Of a DNA stretch of 64,000 nt, positions 1-10,648 are shown piece after piece. This DNA is from Aurifilum marmelostoma (taxonomy: Eukaryota; Ascomycota; Sordariomycetes; Diaporthales; Cryphonectriaceae). The stretch spans positions 1,353,001 to 1,417,000 of the forward strand of contig JAMXSV010000004.1 of the NCBI GenBank assembly GCA_027559495.1, in the 5' to 3' direction. Under the pieces are notes generated by a model. That model did not search any database and had not been told where the DNA came from. It was given only the letters and a program-made list of their open reading frames with translations. Position numbers and translations under genes: made by a program. The first letter of the stretch is position 1; every line of letters begins with the position of its first letter.

Positions 1-1
1 G

Positions 2-460
2 ACGCAGCTGCCCACATCTACCCCAAGCTCCAGCTCCATCGTCGAGTTCATGCTGGACGCACGCGTCCCGCCCGGCGGGTGGAAGGAGGAGGAACGACGC
101 GCGGCGGAGCTGAGCGATGCCAAGGTACAAGAGCTCGTCCGCGAGACGAGGCTGTGGCGTGCCATGAACAGCGCACAGTGGGTGGCGTGGGGGATCGTGC
201 AGGCCAAGATCCCTGGGTATACCGATGCCAACGGCGGAAACGAGCCTGCGCCTCCCTCGCCCGGAGGCTCGGAGGCGACGGTCACGGCTGAGAATGGCAG
301 CGTCGGTGGAAACGGAGACGACGAGGAGGGCTTCGATTACCTCCGGTATGCGCACGATCGGGCGCTGTTCTTCTGGGGGGACTGCGTCCAGATGGGGCTT
401 GTCAAGATCGAGCAGCTACCGGAGGACCTGAGGCATCGCCTCAAGATTGTGGAATACTGA
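2..460 (+). CDS. Choline/ethanolamine kinase, C-terminal part (5' end outside window)
   Basis: The frame is open from base 2 to the TGA at 458-460 and gives 152 residues of a C-terminus. The signature is the closing part of the choline/ethanolamine kinase fold: an NSAQWVAWGIVQAKIPG helix, an inserted acidic Gly/Ser-rich linker, then FDYLRYAHDRALFFWGDC and the terminal EDLRHRLKIVEY. Enzymes of this family phosphorylate choline or ethanolamine with ATP, the first step of the Kennedy pathway to phosphatidylcholine and phosphatidylethanolamine, in the cytosol. The catalytic Brenner motif lies upstream and is not visible. The loop of about 35 residues (GGNEPAPPSPGGSEAT...) is low complexity, as is usual in filamentous fungi. 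The next gene is convergent. I am confident of the family but cannot tell choline from ethanolamine specificity. Confidence 0.88.
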   Translation, partial: TQLPTSTPSSSSIVEFMLDARVPPGGWKEEERRAAELSDAKVQELVRETRLWRAMNSAQWVAWGIVQAKIPGYTDANGGNEPAPPSPGGSEATVTAENGSVGGNGDDEEGFDYLRYAHDRALFFWGDCVQMGLVKIEQLPEDLRHRLKIVEY

Positions 461-2056
461 AAGGTGAAATATGACCACGGATGGATTTGCACGGGATCGG
501 CTGAAGCGCTTGGGAGTCAGATGCTAGGCGAGAAGTTCGGGTACGTAGGCAGAACGAATCGTATCGCAGCTGATCAATAATATCAGGTATATATATACAC
601 ACATATATCATCCGCGGTATTGTATTCTGAGGTATTGCGACAGGGCCACTGGCCTACGGACACGTGTGAGCCCGATGAAAACCGCCGCGACAGCCCCCCT
701 CCCCAATCCTCACCCCATCATACCCCTCGTTTTTGATACAAGAAAAGAAGAATGTAAAAGAAAAAGAAAAGGAAGAAGAGATGAAAAGCATGATGACACA
801 TGCCTGTATAATATGAACGTCCATATATATATATATATATATATATCTCATGATGTTCATCAGCCAAAACAAACATTCTTTTCTCATTCCAGGGTATTCA
901 GTCATCAAGGCCGCCCGCTTCTCTCTGTCAGTACAAGCTATTATATCCAATATCCGCCAATAGCAGATCAGAAAAAGGAGAAGCAACAAACACATACACA
1001 TACACAAAAAGGGGGGGGGGGAGATGAAAGTAGATACAAGCTGACAGGTCAATGCGTAACAGAAGGCGCTGAGAAGAATGGAGAAACATTTATTCGGTAC
1101 ACGTATTCAGACATGAGAACAGAAGGGGAAGGAAATGAAAGAAAGGAAAGGAAAAGAAAAAAAATTAAAAGCAGGCATATGTTGTCATGGTAGGTCGTAG
1201 ATGAGTGGCCGCGAGGCCCAGGTGATGGGGTCGATCCCACTCCTCTCTTCTTTTCTCTTCTTCTTTGTTCATTCCTTGTGCCCATGGATTCTTTTTTTTG
1301 TGGGGGTTTTCTGGTTTGTTGTTTCTCTGCCAGAGTGATTTTTCTTTGCGTTCGTTTCGACAAGCCATCCATCCCCAGCGGCCGTGAGGCCCGACATGCA
1401 ATCTTTGAGACATGTAGATTGGACCAAGACCTCCTTCTCTGCCTCTTTTCTCCGTGTATTGAAAATGTGGTACAAGGAAGACAGAGAATGATAAAGAAAT
1501 AAAAAGAAAACAAAATAAATAAAAAAAGACAAAAGGAGAGAGACATGTGTCTCGACAAAAGGTCGGATCGTTGACCGCCCATGATGGTTGTGTAGGGGTC
1601 TCTGCCCATACTCGTGACAGCCTTGTCTTCACTGGTGGAAGAGGGTTAGGCGCGGAGGCCGGTGCCTCACGCTGGGAAAGCTGCGGTCTTGTTATATCCC
1701 AAGACCGCTCGTCCTTCTTCTCGAAAAACCCTGCCGCCCCCCTTCTTCACTCAATGCAATCGAGACTTTTGGGTTTTGTGTTTTTTGAATTATTAGCAGC
1801 CGCATGGCATGACCTCTGGCGTGGCCTATCGTCCCTTGTTTTCGTGGGGGCCTGCGTTCGCGGTCTTCGGACATTGCGTTCCAATGGCTGGACTTTCTGT
1901 ACGACGTCGAACGTGGACTTATATTTCCGGCTGCCCAGGGTGCCTCTGTCAGGGGCAACAGGTCTGTGTCCCGCCTCTTTCTTTCTTTCTCTTGTGTTCC
2001 ATCTCTTGGGCAACCTTTTTTTTCTCCCCTTAAATCTTGTGCCATGGGCCTGAACC
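461..2056. other. Convergent intergenic region, no gene seen
   Basis: This 1.6-kb spacer lies between the 3' ends of two convergent genes. It holds an AT dinucleotide tract, purine/pyrimidine-biased stretches around 740-790 and 1130-1160, a G10 run near 1011-1020 and A/T-rich patches near 1495-1530. The overlapping open frames are low complexity (Lys/Arg/Glu or Phe/Ser) and look like UTR noise. Confidence 0.6.
823..846. repeat. (AT)12 microsatellite
   Basis: A perfect AT dinucleotide tract of 24 bases in the 3' intergenic region. Confidence 0.95.
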
Positions 2057-2650
2057 TCAATGCCTATCCCTGCGCGAGGACGTATGCTGCGATGTATGAT
2101 GCGACGACGAGTGATGGTGTCTCGAATGACCATGCGACGAGTGACGGTGTCGGCCGCTGCTACTCGAGTGGTGGTGGTGTCCACTGCTGGGCTGCGATGC
2201 ATCGAGGACGCGTTCCATATCCTGTACCCTCTGGCGGAAACCCCTCACAATGTCCCTGATGTGGCGTATGCGGTCGAATTCGGTCTCGAGCTCATCAATC
2301 TGGCCCATGATTGCGTGAAACCTCATGATCTCGGCGTCGGCGTTATCGATTAGGTTTCCGGCCTGGTCGTACACGGCCATGGTGACCTGCTGCGACTGCT
2401 CCGTTAGATGATCGAGCTGCTGGGATATCTGCTGCATCAGCCTCTCGAAGTGCCGCCCCAGCTGTGCGAGCGATCCGGAATCGAGGAGCAGGAGGCCCTG
2501 CGAGGATGCGCGGCTCGCAGCGCGTGATGAGCTCGACCCTCCGCCTGCCGCCTCCCGCTGTGCGTGCTGTAGGGCGATGATCTCGTCGCCCGAGAGACCT
2601 AGCTGGCTGACGGACACTGCATTGGGCACGGCCTGAGACGACGAAGACAT
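2057..2650 (-). CDS. Coiled-coil protein, probable BLOC-1 subunit Cnl1-like
   Basis: A single-exon frame of 197 aa. After a Ser/Ala-rich start and a short LGLSGDEIIAL segment, residues about 60-145 form one long amphipathic helix (LGRHFERLMQQISQQLDHL ... IDELETEFDRIRHIRDIVRG) with heptad character and few helix breakers. The tail from about residue 150 is almost only His, Ser and Arg (GHHHHSSSSGRHRHSSHGHS). Size, the preceding helix-start motif and the central DNADAEIMRF-IDELETEFD block resemble fungal Cnl1, the cappuccino-like subunit of the BLOC-1 complex that acts on endosomes. I recognise this from memory of the family only; KxD1 or another short coiled-coil subunit are alternatives. The His-rich tail could bind metal, but that is a guess. 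Confidence 0.6.
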   Translation of the reverse strand: MSSSSQAVPNAVSVSQLGLSGDEIIALQHAQREAAGGGSSSSRAASRASSQGLLLLDSGSLAQLGRHFERLMQQISQQLDHLTEQSQQVTMAVYDQAGNLIDNADAEIMRFHAIMGQIDELETEFDRIRHIRDIVRGFRQRVQDMERVLDASQPSSGHHHHSSSSGRHRHSSHGHSRHHHSSSHHTSQHTSSRRDRH

Positions 2651-3167
2651 GATCGGGTTGGGAGGGCCAGGTCAAGAGTTTTGCTCCCCTCGGAGGGGTT
2701 GAATGTGAGAGAGCCTCAAGAGCCTGCAGGTCGGGAGATATAGTTTTTAATTTTTTTTCTCTTTGGTTTGTTCTCCCCTTTTTTTTTCTTCTTTTTTTCT
2801 TTTCCCCCTCGGAGGGGGGAGAGCTGCAAGGCGCACGCTCTTGTTTTTGGTGTTGCTGCTGATGCACCTGCGTGAGGGCTTCGCGAGAGAAGAAGAAAAT
2901 TGGAGGAGAATAAAAAGGAAAGTCTCAAGCAGCACCCCGCTGGTTTGTTGGCTTCGACCTAAATTTGCTGCTGGCGGCAGCGACAATGGCTGCGCGAGGT
3001 TTCTCACGGGTATTGTCGAGGTCCCTCCAGGGGAGAACGGAGACAACCCAAGGAGGGAGGGAAAAAACAAAAAAAACACACAAACGCAGGCCAGGCCAGG
3101 CCGGGAACGGGCACAGCAGCCAGCTCAGCGACGTCGAGCCGCAATGCGACCGACAGCTGGTGGCTGT

Positions 3168-3191
3168 CTGCTGCTGCTGCTGCTGCTGCTG
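3168..3191. repeat. (CTG)8 trinucleotide repeat
   Basis: Eight perfect CTG units upstream of the Cnl1-like gene, outside any supported coding sequence. Confidence 0.95.
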
Positions 3192-4410
3192 TGCTGTTGT
3201 TGGATGATGTGGGTGTGATTGTGGTGGTAGGCACGATGCGGACGGCCTTGGTGTTGAGGGTGGTGGTGGTGGTGCGACGGGCTACTCAGCGGTGGGGGCG
3301 GCAGTTCAGGATCTTGGTGACAGCGATGATCCTGTGTCTGTTCCCACAGCTGGAGATCGATTGCGGGGTACGGCGCGCGGCGCCGCCGAGTCGTCCCACA
3401 GGGGTCGTCGCACCACGAATGCGACGAGGACAACGTCGACTGAAGAGGTAGCGGCAGCTGCTTCCTGGCGCACGGCGTCATCGTTTCGTTTGTGCAGCGC
3501 ACATGGCAGGTCCTTCTGGGTCGTGATGGTGGTGGCGGCGATGATGATGGCGATGGCGATCCGGAGACCCGGGTGATGCGACAGGCGGCAGAAGTGGCCA
3601 AAGGAGACGGAAAAGGAGAGGAAAAAAAGAAAAAAAGGATCAAACAACACGGCGTCGCGACGAGGCTGGCGGTGATTACGGCTGGCTCTGTCGGGCTAGA
3701 CGAAGCAGGCGACACGAGGCGGCTCGATCAGAGAGGACATGGACATAGACATATAGTTCGGAAGGCGAGTGCGCGCATTCGAATGCGAGCCGACCTGTCG
3801 ACTAGTCGAGATAAGAGGCGCAAAAGAGGCGCACCACCGAGAGGGGGGCCTTTGGTGATGGTGGGCAGGCGACCAAGAAAAGATGGTGTAGGGGTGCTTC
3901 GTAAGGTGCCGCCGCAGCGCCTGGCCGACGGGAAGGGCCCTGGTCTGGGTTGGTCCGGACTGCTCTGGTCTACCTGGCAGTTGTTCTGCAGCGTGTCGTC
4001 GTCGGCTCGCACGAGGATGAATCAAAATGTGTATAGTCCAGCAGGCGAGACGACGACGGCAGAAACTAGGTAGAGGACGACCTCAAAGCGGCAACCGGCC
4101 CTCAACGAGAAGGGCTGCTGTGCGCATGGGCCTCCAACCCCGGGACAGGGTTGCCGAGAGGGGCTCTGCGCGTCTGCCCGCCGGTCGTGCGGTCACATGG
4201 GCCCTGGTTCTTGTTTGTTTGATGTGTGGATCAGGTCTCGCAAAAGTGGCTGATGGTCGGTCGATGTTGGTCCATGTGCGTGTGTTGGTCTGGAGATGAA
4301 GTAGAAAGGTGGTCGTCGCCGTTGCGCGCGGCATTCTTCACGTCGTCGTTACCCGAGCCGCACGTCAGCTGATCCATCGATAGACCGGTGCCTCTTGTCG
4401 GTTCGATGCT

Positions 4411-4525
4411 CGGTGCCTTTTTCTCTGCGCGTCTGTCTCTGTCTCCTCTCGTCCTCTCTCTCTCTCCACACACACTCTCTCTCTCTCTCTCTCGTTCTCT
4501 CCTCCCCTTCTCTATCTTTCTGTCT
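4411..4525. repeat. CT-rich low-complexity block
   Basis: A polypyrimidine block on the + strand that includes a pure CT run at about 4478-4494 and CA repeats. It is likely promoter or UTR sequence and has no coding signal. Confidence 0.8.
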
Positions 4526-6077
4526 TTGAAGCGCGGCTGGAGAAGGCACGAGACAGACGAGGCGGGTTGGGTTGCTCGCATATCAGGACGATAGAGGGTC
4601 TGGCCTGCCGACGTCGACAGTGGTAATGCGGAGATGCATAGTGAGATCTAGCTGTCGGGGCAAAAAAAAAAAAAAGAGGAGCGACAACCACCCCCAGATC
4701 TTCCCCTGTTGAGGAATCAAAAAGGTTAATACATGGTAGTAGTAATGCCCGCTGATACTTGACTTTACTTGGCTTGGACAGGTCAAAGCCTCGTGTTGTT
4801 AGAGGGTGCTTTGGTTTTATTTCCGCCGATGTTACTGTTGGACCAGGCACCCCAGCCGAGGCACGAGCCCCTGGAGGGGTACTTGCAGTACGCAGTAGTG
4901 TCATACTGGGGCCAACCCTGAAGTCGCCTGCAGTCACTGTGCCTTAGCACTACCACCGTGGTATGTTGTGTTACAGTATTATTCAAGATCATATGCAATG
5001 TATACAGCATGTCCTCTTTCTTTGTCCTGTGTTTTTCACCTTGTACTTTTCATTCCTATCTGTTTTTGCAACTGTACAGAACTCGATCAATCTACCAGGT
5101 AATTGTTCATGTGGCCATATTCTTCTGTAGGGATCTGATTCCCAAACATAGCCGGTCAAGATGGTTGTTGCAGTAAATGTATGTACTTAGCTACGATCTC
5201 ATGGTGTGTGGCGTCAGTGGCTTACATCCTTAGCACGGGCTTGACGCCCACACAGAGCGATATCATAACCCCTCGTAACCAGTCACAAGCACTTAGGACC
5301 ACATACTATCTATCCTTACATCGCTGTGAAAACCGCGTATCCCTCAGATGCCATAGAAAACCTGATAGTATACTATAAGAAGGGATGAAGGAAGAAACCC
5401 AGCTGTCATACTCTGCGACTGAAGACCCTTATTCTATTAAAGATATGCACTGACATGTAGCACTGCATCTGATCTCCGCTACGATGCGGTGTCGACCGAA
5501 CGAAGCAGTGCAAGCGGAGCTACGAAGGCATCGGATCACTGGTTGAAGCAGAACAGAAGTCGATCCGGAACTCGGAAGATCAGGAGCCAGATTCTAATGT
5601 CTCCAAATGATAGACCTCGCGGAGCTAGCGCTGGCTGGGTGCATGCAGAACCGAGGCCGAGAACAAGTGATGGGCCCCAGTCATAGCCGCTGCAGCATCC
5701 CGCCCCGGAGCAGCATCTTGTCAGAGTGCATTGCTTGACTGTCTCTATTCAAGATCGGATCGCGGCAGTATACTCCGAGTAGGCGGGTCCTAACCTAACC
5801 GTTTACATGAACACCAGTAATAAGTCGGGCTAAATCGCGGCTCTCTACATGGTAACAGGCCCAGCGCCGTCCGAAACTGCTGATTTACAAGAGCTGCGCC
5901 AGCGTCTGGCTGAGAGGACTGTCAATGCAAAAGGAATATAACATTTCGTCAGACGATGCTGCTCAACAGCAACTCAGCCATGAGCGAAAACCTCCAAGGA
6001 CATATCCAAGCTAATGAAGAGAAATGAATTGGATATAGAAACTTAAGTGGGTATCTGTCTGATAATAACATGAATAT

Positions 6078-7428
6078 TCAGGAGGACTGGTAAACCTGGA
6101 ATGATCCGAACTCCCAGTACGCTTCTGTAAAGTTTGAAGGGTTGTTTGCCACAAAGTCCGTACAGTTGCTTGGGCCTGGAATTCCAAGAAGATTAGTTCT
6201 CTGATTACATTATATGAAGTGGGTGGGAGAAGGAGGGTAAGAAGCAAAAAAAAAAAAAAGGCTTTACTTACATCCAGCCGAGGTGTAGTCATCGCCGCCA
6301 GCCCAGCTACCGCAAAAGTCGATATTGATGATGATGGACTGGTTCTTGAAGTGGGTGTCGATGTCACAGCCTGTGTCGGGAAAGTCTGCCGTTGCAGTGC
6401 CCCAGGTGCTCGGGTCGGGACTGCCGGCATCGATGTCGCTCGGGATGCTGCCCCTGGCGAACTGCCAGACGCGGATGCCCTCGCTGCGCCACTCGACGGC
6501 GGTGATACCGCCCCCATTGTCGTTGTAGTCGGCCCCAAAGGTGGCCGTGTCGGCCTGGACACCGCACCCAGCCTCGTCATTGGCGTCCCAATAGCAGTTT
6601 TCGTACAGGGCGGAGCCGTTCATCTCGCGCTTGTGGTTCATCTCGCAGTTGCTCTTGGTGTGCAGGGTCATCTGGTTTCCGGTGTTGCCCATATTCACCG
6701 CCTCCATGGCGTCGATCTCCCCATTCGTCGGCCAGTTGTTGGGGTCCGTCAGCCACAGCGCCGGCCAGGTGCCACAGCCTATTGGTGAGTGCTTCACGTC
6801 GAAGATGAAGAGGCCCTTATCGTAAGTCGTCTTGGAGGTCACACGGACACTGTTGCGGGCGGTGGTGGTGTCGCGACGGTGTTTTCGACCAGGGCCACCG
6901 CCTTGGGTGGACTGGCTGCCCTGGTTCTGGTTGTTGTTGTTGTTGTTGTTGTTGCTATCATCACTGCTGCTGGAGTCGCTCGAGGAGCTGTCGTCCGCAT
7001 CGGAGGTGTCGACGCGGAGGACGGCTGATGAGCTGGATGCATATGTCAGGTTGAGAGAGCTGGCCGTACTCGAGTCCACATAGGTCACGGTGCCACCCGA
7101 AGGGTCTTGATCAAGAGACGAAGTCAGCTCGTGATACGCGAGGGGGGGGGGGGGAGAACAATAGACTATGCTTTGTTGGGTAGTGCATACCTGTCTCTGT
7201 GTAGTAGTCGAAGTAGCTGAAAAAGTCCTCGCCCTCGTAGGTATCCGCCAGCGTGTAGTTTAGTGCCGAGTAGTCGGGGTATGCATTCGCCTTGGCCTCT
7301 TCGACAGGGACGACGATGACGATGATGAGTATGACAACGGCTATGCCGCCTATTATGATCCACGTTCTCTTGCTGAGTGTCTTGAGGAAGGCAAGAGGCC
7401 CATGAGGCTGCATCTCTACCCGGCCCAT
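6078..7428 (-). CDS. GH16 endo-beta-1,3(4)-glucanase, membrane-anchored, 3 exons
   Basis: Exons 7191-7428, 6272-7105 and 6078-6175 join in phase (introns 7106-7190, 85 bp; 6176-6271, 96 bp) into 389 aa. Residues about 24-45 (WIIIGGIAVVILIIVIVV) form a signal anchor, suggesting a type II membrane protein with its catalytic domain outside. The GH16 active site is GEIDAMEAVN with E209, D211 and E214; the ending CTDFVANNP...AYWEFGSFQVY is typical of fungal GH16 mixed-linkage glucanases. The family cleaves beta-1,3/1,4-glucans with retention, in the cell wall or in plant material. An insert of about 45 residues (Ser/Asp then eight Asn, then Gln/Gly and a basic patch) lies before the conserved core. 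I chose ATG 7428 because the in-frame extension upstream is only Arg-Glu and Thr-His repeats. Confidence 0.93.
6930..6953. repeat. (GTT)8 coding repeat (Asn tract of the GH16 gene)
   Basis: Eight GTT units on the + strand read as eight consecutive AAC codons in the GH16 gene, inside its low-complexity insert. Confidence 0.95.
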
Positions 7429-8920
7429 CGTCTGCGCTCCGGTAGGCACCAAGTCTGCTTGGTCTGTGTGTGTGTGTGTATGTGTGTGTGTGAAGAAGTC
7501 GCCCTGTTCTCTCTCTCTCTCGCGCGCGCGCTCTCTCTTTCTGATTGAGAACAAATCAGGTGTCGTCGATGCGACGGAGGCAGTGAGCTCGTTGTGATGT
7601 AAGCGTGCCTTTGAGGGGAGATCAAGATTTTAATGGGAAGAAGTTTTAAGACAAAAACAATATTAGGTAGGTATATTCGATTTAGGTTTTTTTTTTTTTT
7701 TTTTTTTTTCCTCCCTCCTCTTCTTTCTTTCACTCTGGCTGGATTGTTCTTTCCCTTCCTTGACTAACAGGATATGTATACGAAATATGATTGCAGCAGC
7801 CATGACTTGTCCATGCAGATCCAGACCGCCAGCAAGCCGTGGTGGCCCCATTGTTAGGAGGTGCTGCACCGTAAGAACCTGGGTTGGGAAATTCGAAGTC
7901 TTGCTCCGCCATGCAGAGACGCGCGGTCTGCCTTGTCGACAACCTCCCAGAGGTGCCCACACCCCTTGAGCAAAAACCGGGCCCGAGTAGCCAGATCAAG
8001 ATAGGTCTGATAAGCGGGCGGCTGCCAGTCGTTGGGAAAGAAATACTTATTGCCCCTTTGGTAAGGGTAAAAATAGGGCCACACCTTCGCCACACTGGTT
8101 AACTGGGTCGGCAGCGTTTTGTCCTGGGAGAAGAAGGCCAAGAAGGGGGAGGTGGGTTCCCCCTAACTGCTGAGTGCCCTTGCCCTTGTGTGTCAGTGTC
8201 TCAAAGAGGGCTTTTTTAGCTTGGGATGACGACGTCGTCCGATCTCCACCTGACGCGCACGCTATTTAGTGGGCCAACTGTCCCCCATCCGGGTCTGGTT
8301 TTGAGAAGTAACGAAGACGAATTGCATAGAGAACAGGGAGCGACAGAGAGAGGGAGGGGGGGTTGGGGGGGAAAAAATAAAGGGCAGCTTAAAAAGGAGG
8401 CCTTAGATAGACTGTCGACCTTGTCCTGGTTGAGCTTTTGTAGAATATCTCTGCTCTTATTCCTTTTCCTTTGTGTGTTCTCTTTCAGTGAGACCGTGGG
8501 GATGATGATTCGAAGAGCCATGTCCTGATTGGCTGCCGTCCAAGATGATGAAGGAATTTACTAGTACTCCTCTCTGGGGTGCACACCTACAACTGAGTTC
8601 CCCTTTGCATATTCTTCTTTCTTCCTTGATATAGTTTGTCCCACATCCCGAGGAGCGCAGACCAACGAGGGAAATGAAGGGAAAACGTCCTCTAGACACA
8701 CTCTCGACAGGCCGTATGTTCACTACTGCTACTACTTTTGATCTTCCTTAATTCTATGCAATTTATCACTTGTTCCAGTATATACAAAACACCTCTGCTG
8801 CACATAGTGACTCTCCAATCGACCTCCGGTATTGTCGCTGAGTCCTCAACAATCCCCATGACAGGGTTACTGAGAGACACCATGTCGCCTCTATATAACC
8901 AATCTATCCTCTCGCTGCTC
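7429..8920. other. Intergenic region with T23 tract, no supported gene
   Basis: The spacer between the GH16 start and the HAD gene end contains GT and CT microsatellites (about 7461-7530), a run of 23 T at 7687-7709 and a G-rich patch at 8350-8372. A 95-codon frame on the minus strand (7854-8141) has reasonable composition but no recognised motif, no partner exon and no homology I can name. Confidence 0.5.
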
Positions 8921-10648
8921 CTACTCTACCCTCGCAGGCCACCCCTCCCTCTCGAATGCATGGTTCACCGCGGCCTTGACATCATCCTGCACGGTATCAG
9001 GCACCGCCGCCGGGTCTAGCCGTTCCCGGGGCAGTTTTTCCTCGTCCCAGACGCCCGTCCTAACCAGACACGCGTTCCACTCGGGGCCCTCGGTCGTGTG
9101 GGGCCTGTCCGGTCCTCCCCTCTTGCCTATCCACATGTTGGCGCCGCGGATGTCGCTCTCCGGGTTGTCGCCCACCATCCATACACTCTGGAGGGGGCTG
9201 TCATGCCCAACACCACCGTCGTGGCCTCCGCCCTGCCACAGTGCCTGGAAGTGTCTCATCAGGACCTTTTGCGCGTAGTGGTACGTTGACCTCTCGGGCT
9301 TGCCGAACGTGAAGTCCTTCATGCGGTAGGATTCACCCGGCCCAGGACCCCGGACCTTGGCCCCGGCCCCGGCCTGCGCCACGATCGCGGCGAACTGCGC
9401 CCGCACGGCATTCCGGAAGGCACCCTGGCCGAACCGCGGCAGGTGGTAGCCCGTGCTCCAGAGGAGGTCGCAGTTGCTGAAGACGAGCGCAGGCTGGCCG
9501 TCTGACTGCCACGGCGGCCCCGTGCCCGAGCGAGGGTCGCCGTTCTTGGGGCTGTATGTGCCCAGGTAACCCCGTCGGGACAGCAGCAGGTCCATGATGA
9601 GCTGGATGTCGACGGCCCAGTCCCGCGGGTCGTTGAAGACCAGGATCGCGTCGATCTTCAGGCAGTCCTCCAGCCTCAACCCGGCGTTGTTGGGATCGTA
9701 GATGGGCCTGGGCAGGGGGAGGATCTCCTGCTTTGCGTAGAACTCTGACAGGGGGGTCGAAGGGGAAAACCTGCGGACAGGCCGTCAGGATGTCGGCCGG
9801 CGTGACGACCGACTTGAAGCCATAGCCCTGAGCGATGCGGCGCGCTGCAGACGCATCGGAACCCAGGACGAGGATGGTGGACTCGTGCAGGTTCCTGATG
9901 CCGACGGTAGACTCGAGGTAAGACGGCAGGTCGGTATACTCTGGGTCCATAGCCTGTCCGAGATCAGCCTCGGTGAGGAGCTGGTACGGGGTGTGGCTCT
10001 GCACAAAGTTGGAGGTGTCGAGCTCCACGCCCAGCTTCTCGGACAGCTCCCTCACCCGGGCCTCCTCGGTCTTCCCACCGCCGTTTGCTGATGGCCAGCA
10101 TTAGTAAAAGGCGAGAGACACAGGGAGGAAGCCTGTTCTTCGAGGGACGTACTGAGAAGAATGAACGGGATCCTGTGTCGCTGGAGGTACCTCAGCGTCT
10201 CTGGCGCGCCCTTGATAGGTTCCGACTTGTGCAGTAGTACCCCGTCGATGCTGCAGGAAACAGCATAGTCAGTTTTCCAGCCAGCCAGCCACAAAGAGAG
10301 TAAAGGTATAATGTCCATGGATGCATATGTCCTTGGGTTACAAGAGACTCACTCAAAGGCGAAAGCAAACCGCGGGAGCTGCCCGGTGTCGCCATCGCCA
10401 CCCAGCGACGTTGCCGAGCTCCAAGACCCGCTTGCATCCGTGCTCTCGCTCCCCGCATCGCTGCTTGACACCGACGAGCGTCTGGAGAATGATCTCAGCT
10501 GTGACAGACCCGAAGGGCCGTATGTCTTGTGGCGGAGGCCAGTGGGACAGGCTGCCGGCGGGAACTGCCACGGCGAGAGCAGCAGTGGTCCTTGTGGCCT
10601 CGTGGCGCGGCTGGCGAGGAGCACCCGCGCCCTATTCAATAGGCGCAT
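8921..10648 (-). CDS. Mitochondrial HAD-superfamily hydrolase, CECR5/HDHD5 type, with apparent +1 frameshift
   Basis: Three exons: 10353-10648, 10153-10250 and 8921-10087 (introns 10251-10352, 10088-10152). The start at 10648 gives MRLLNRARVLLASR, an Arg-rich presequence that suits mitochondrial import. HAD motif I is FAFDIDGVLL (D99, D101, split by intron 1), motif II is FILLTNGGGK (T132, split by intron 2) and motif IV is WMVGDNPESDIRGAN near the C-terminus. This order with a long cap (LGTYSPKNGDPRSGTGPP) is that of the CECR5-like subclass, probable phosphatases without an established substrate. The reading frame shifts at a G6 run (9751-9756): removing one base joins FPFDP to LSEFYAKQEILPLPRP and gives 519 aa. 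No intron of acceptable length fits there, so I read it as an assembly error. Otherwise the gene looks intact. Confidence 0.9.

Larger units (their letters stand above)
2651..6077. other. Intergenic region, no convincing gene
   Basis: This 3.4-kb spacer separates the start of the Cnl1-like gene from the end of the GH16 gene. It holds a CTG tract, a C/T-rich block and an A13 run near 4661. Frames of up to 196 codons occur on both strands around 3100-4080, but they overlap each other, are biased to His/Pro/Ser or Arg/Gly and show no domain. 4750-6000 has only short frames. I see no promoter element worth naming. Confidence 0.5.

Noticed and set aside
7854..8141. Possible small gene on the minus strand (95 codons)
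   Set aside because: Composition is plausible (KVWPYFYPYQRGNKYFFPND), but there is no motif, no supporting splice partner and no recognised relative.
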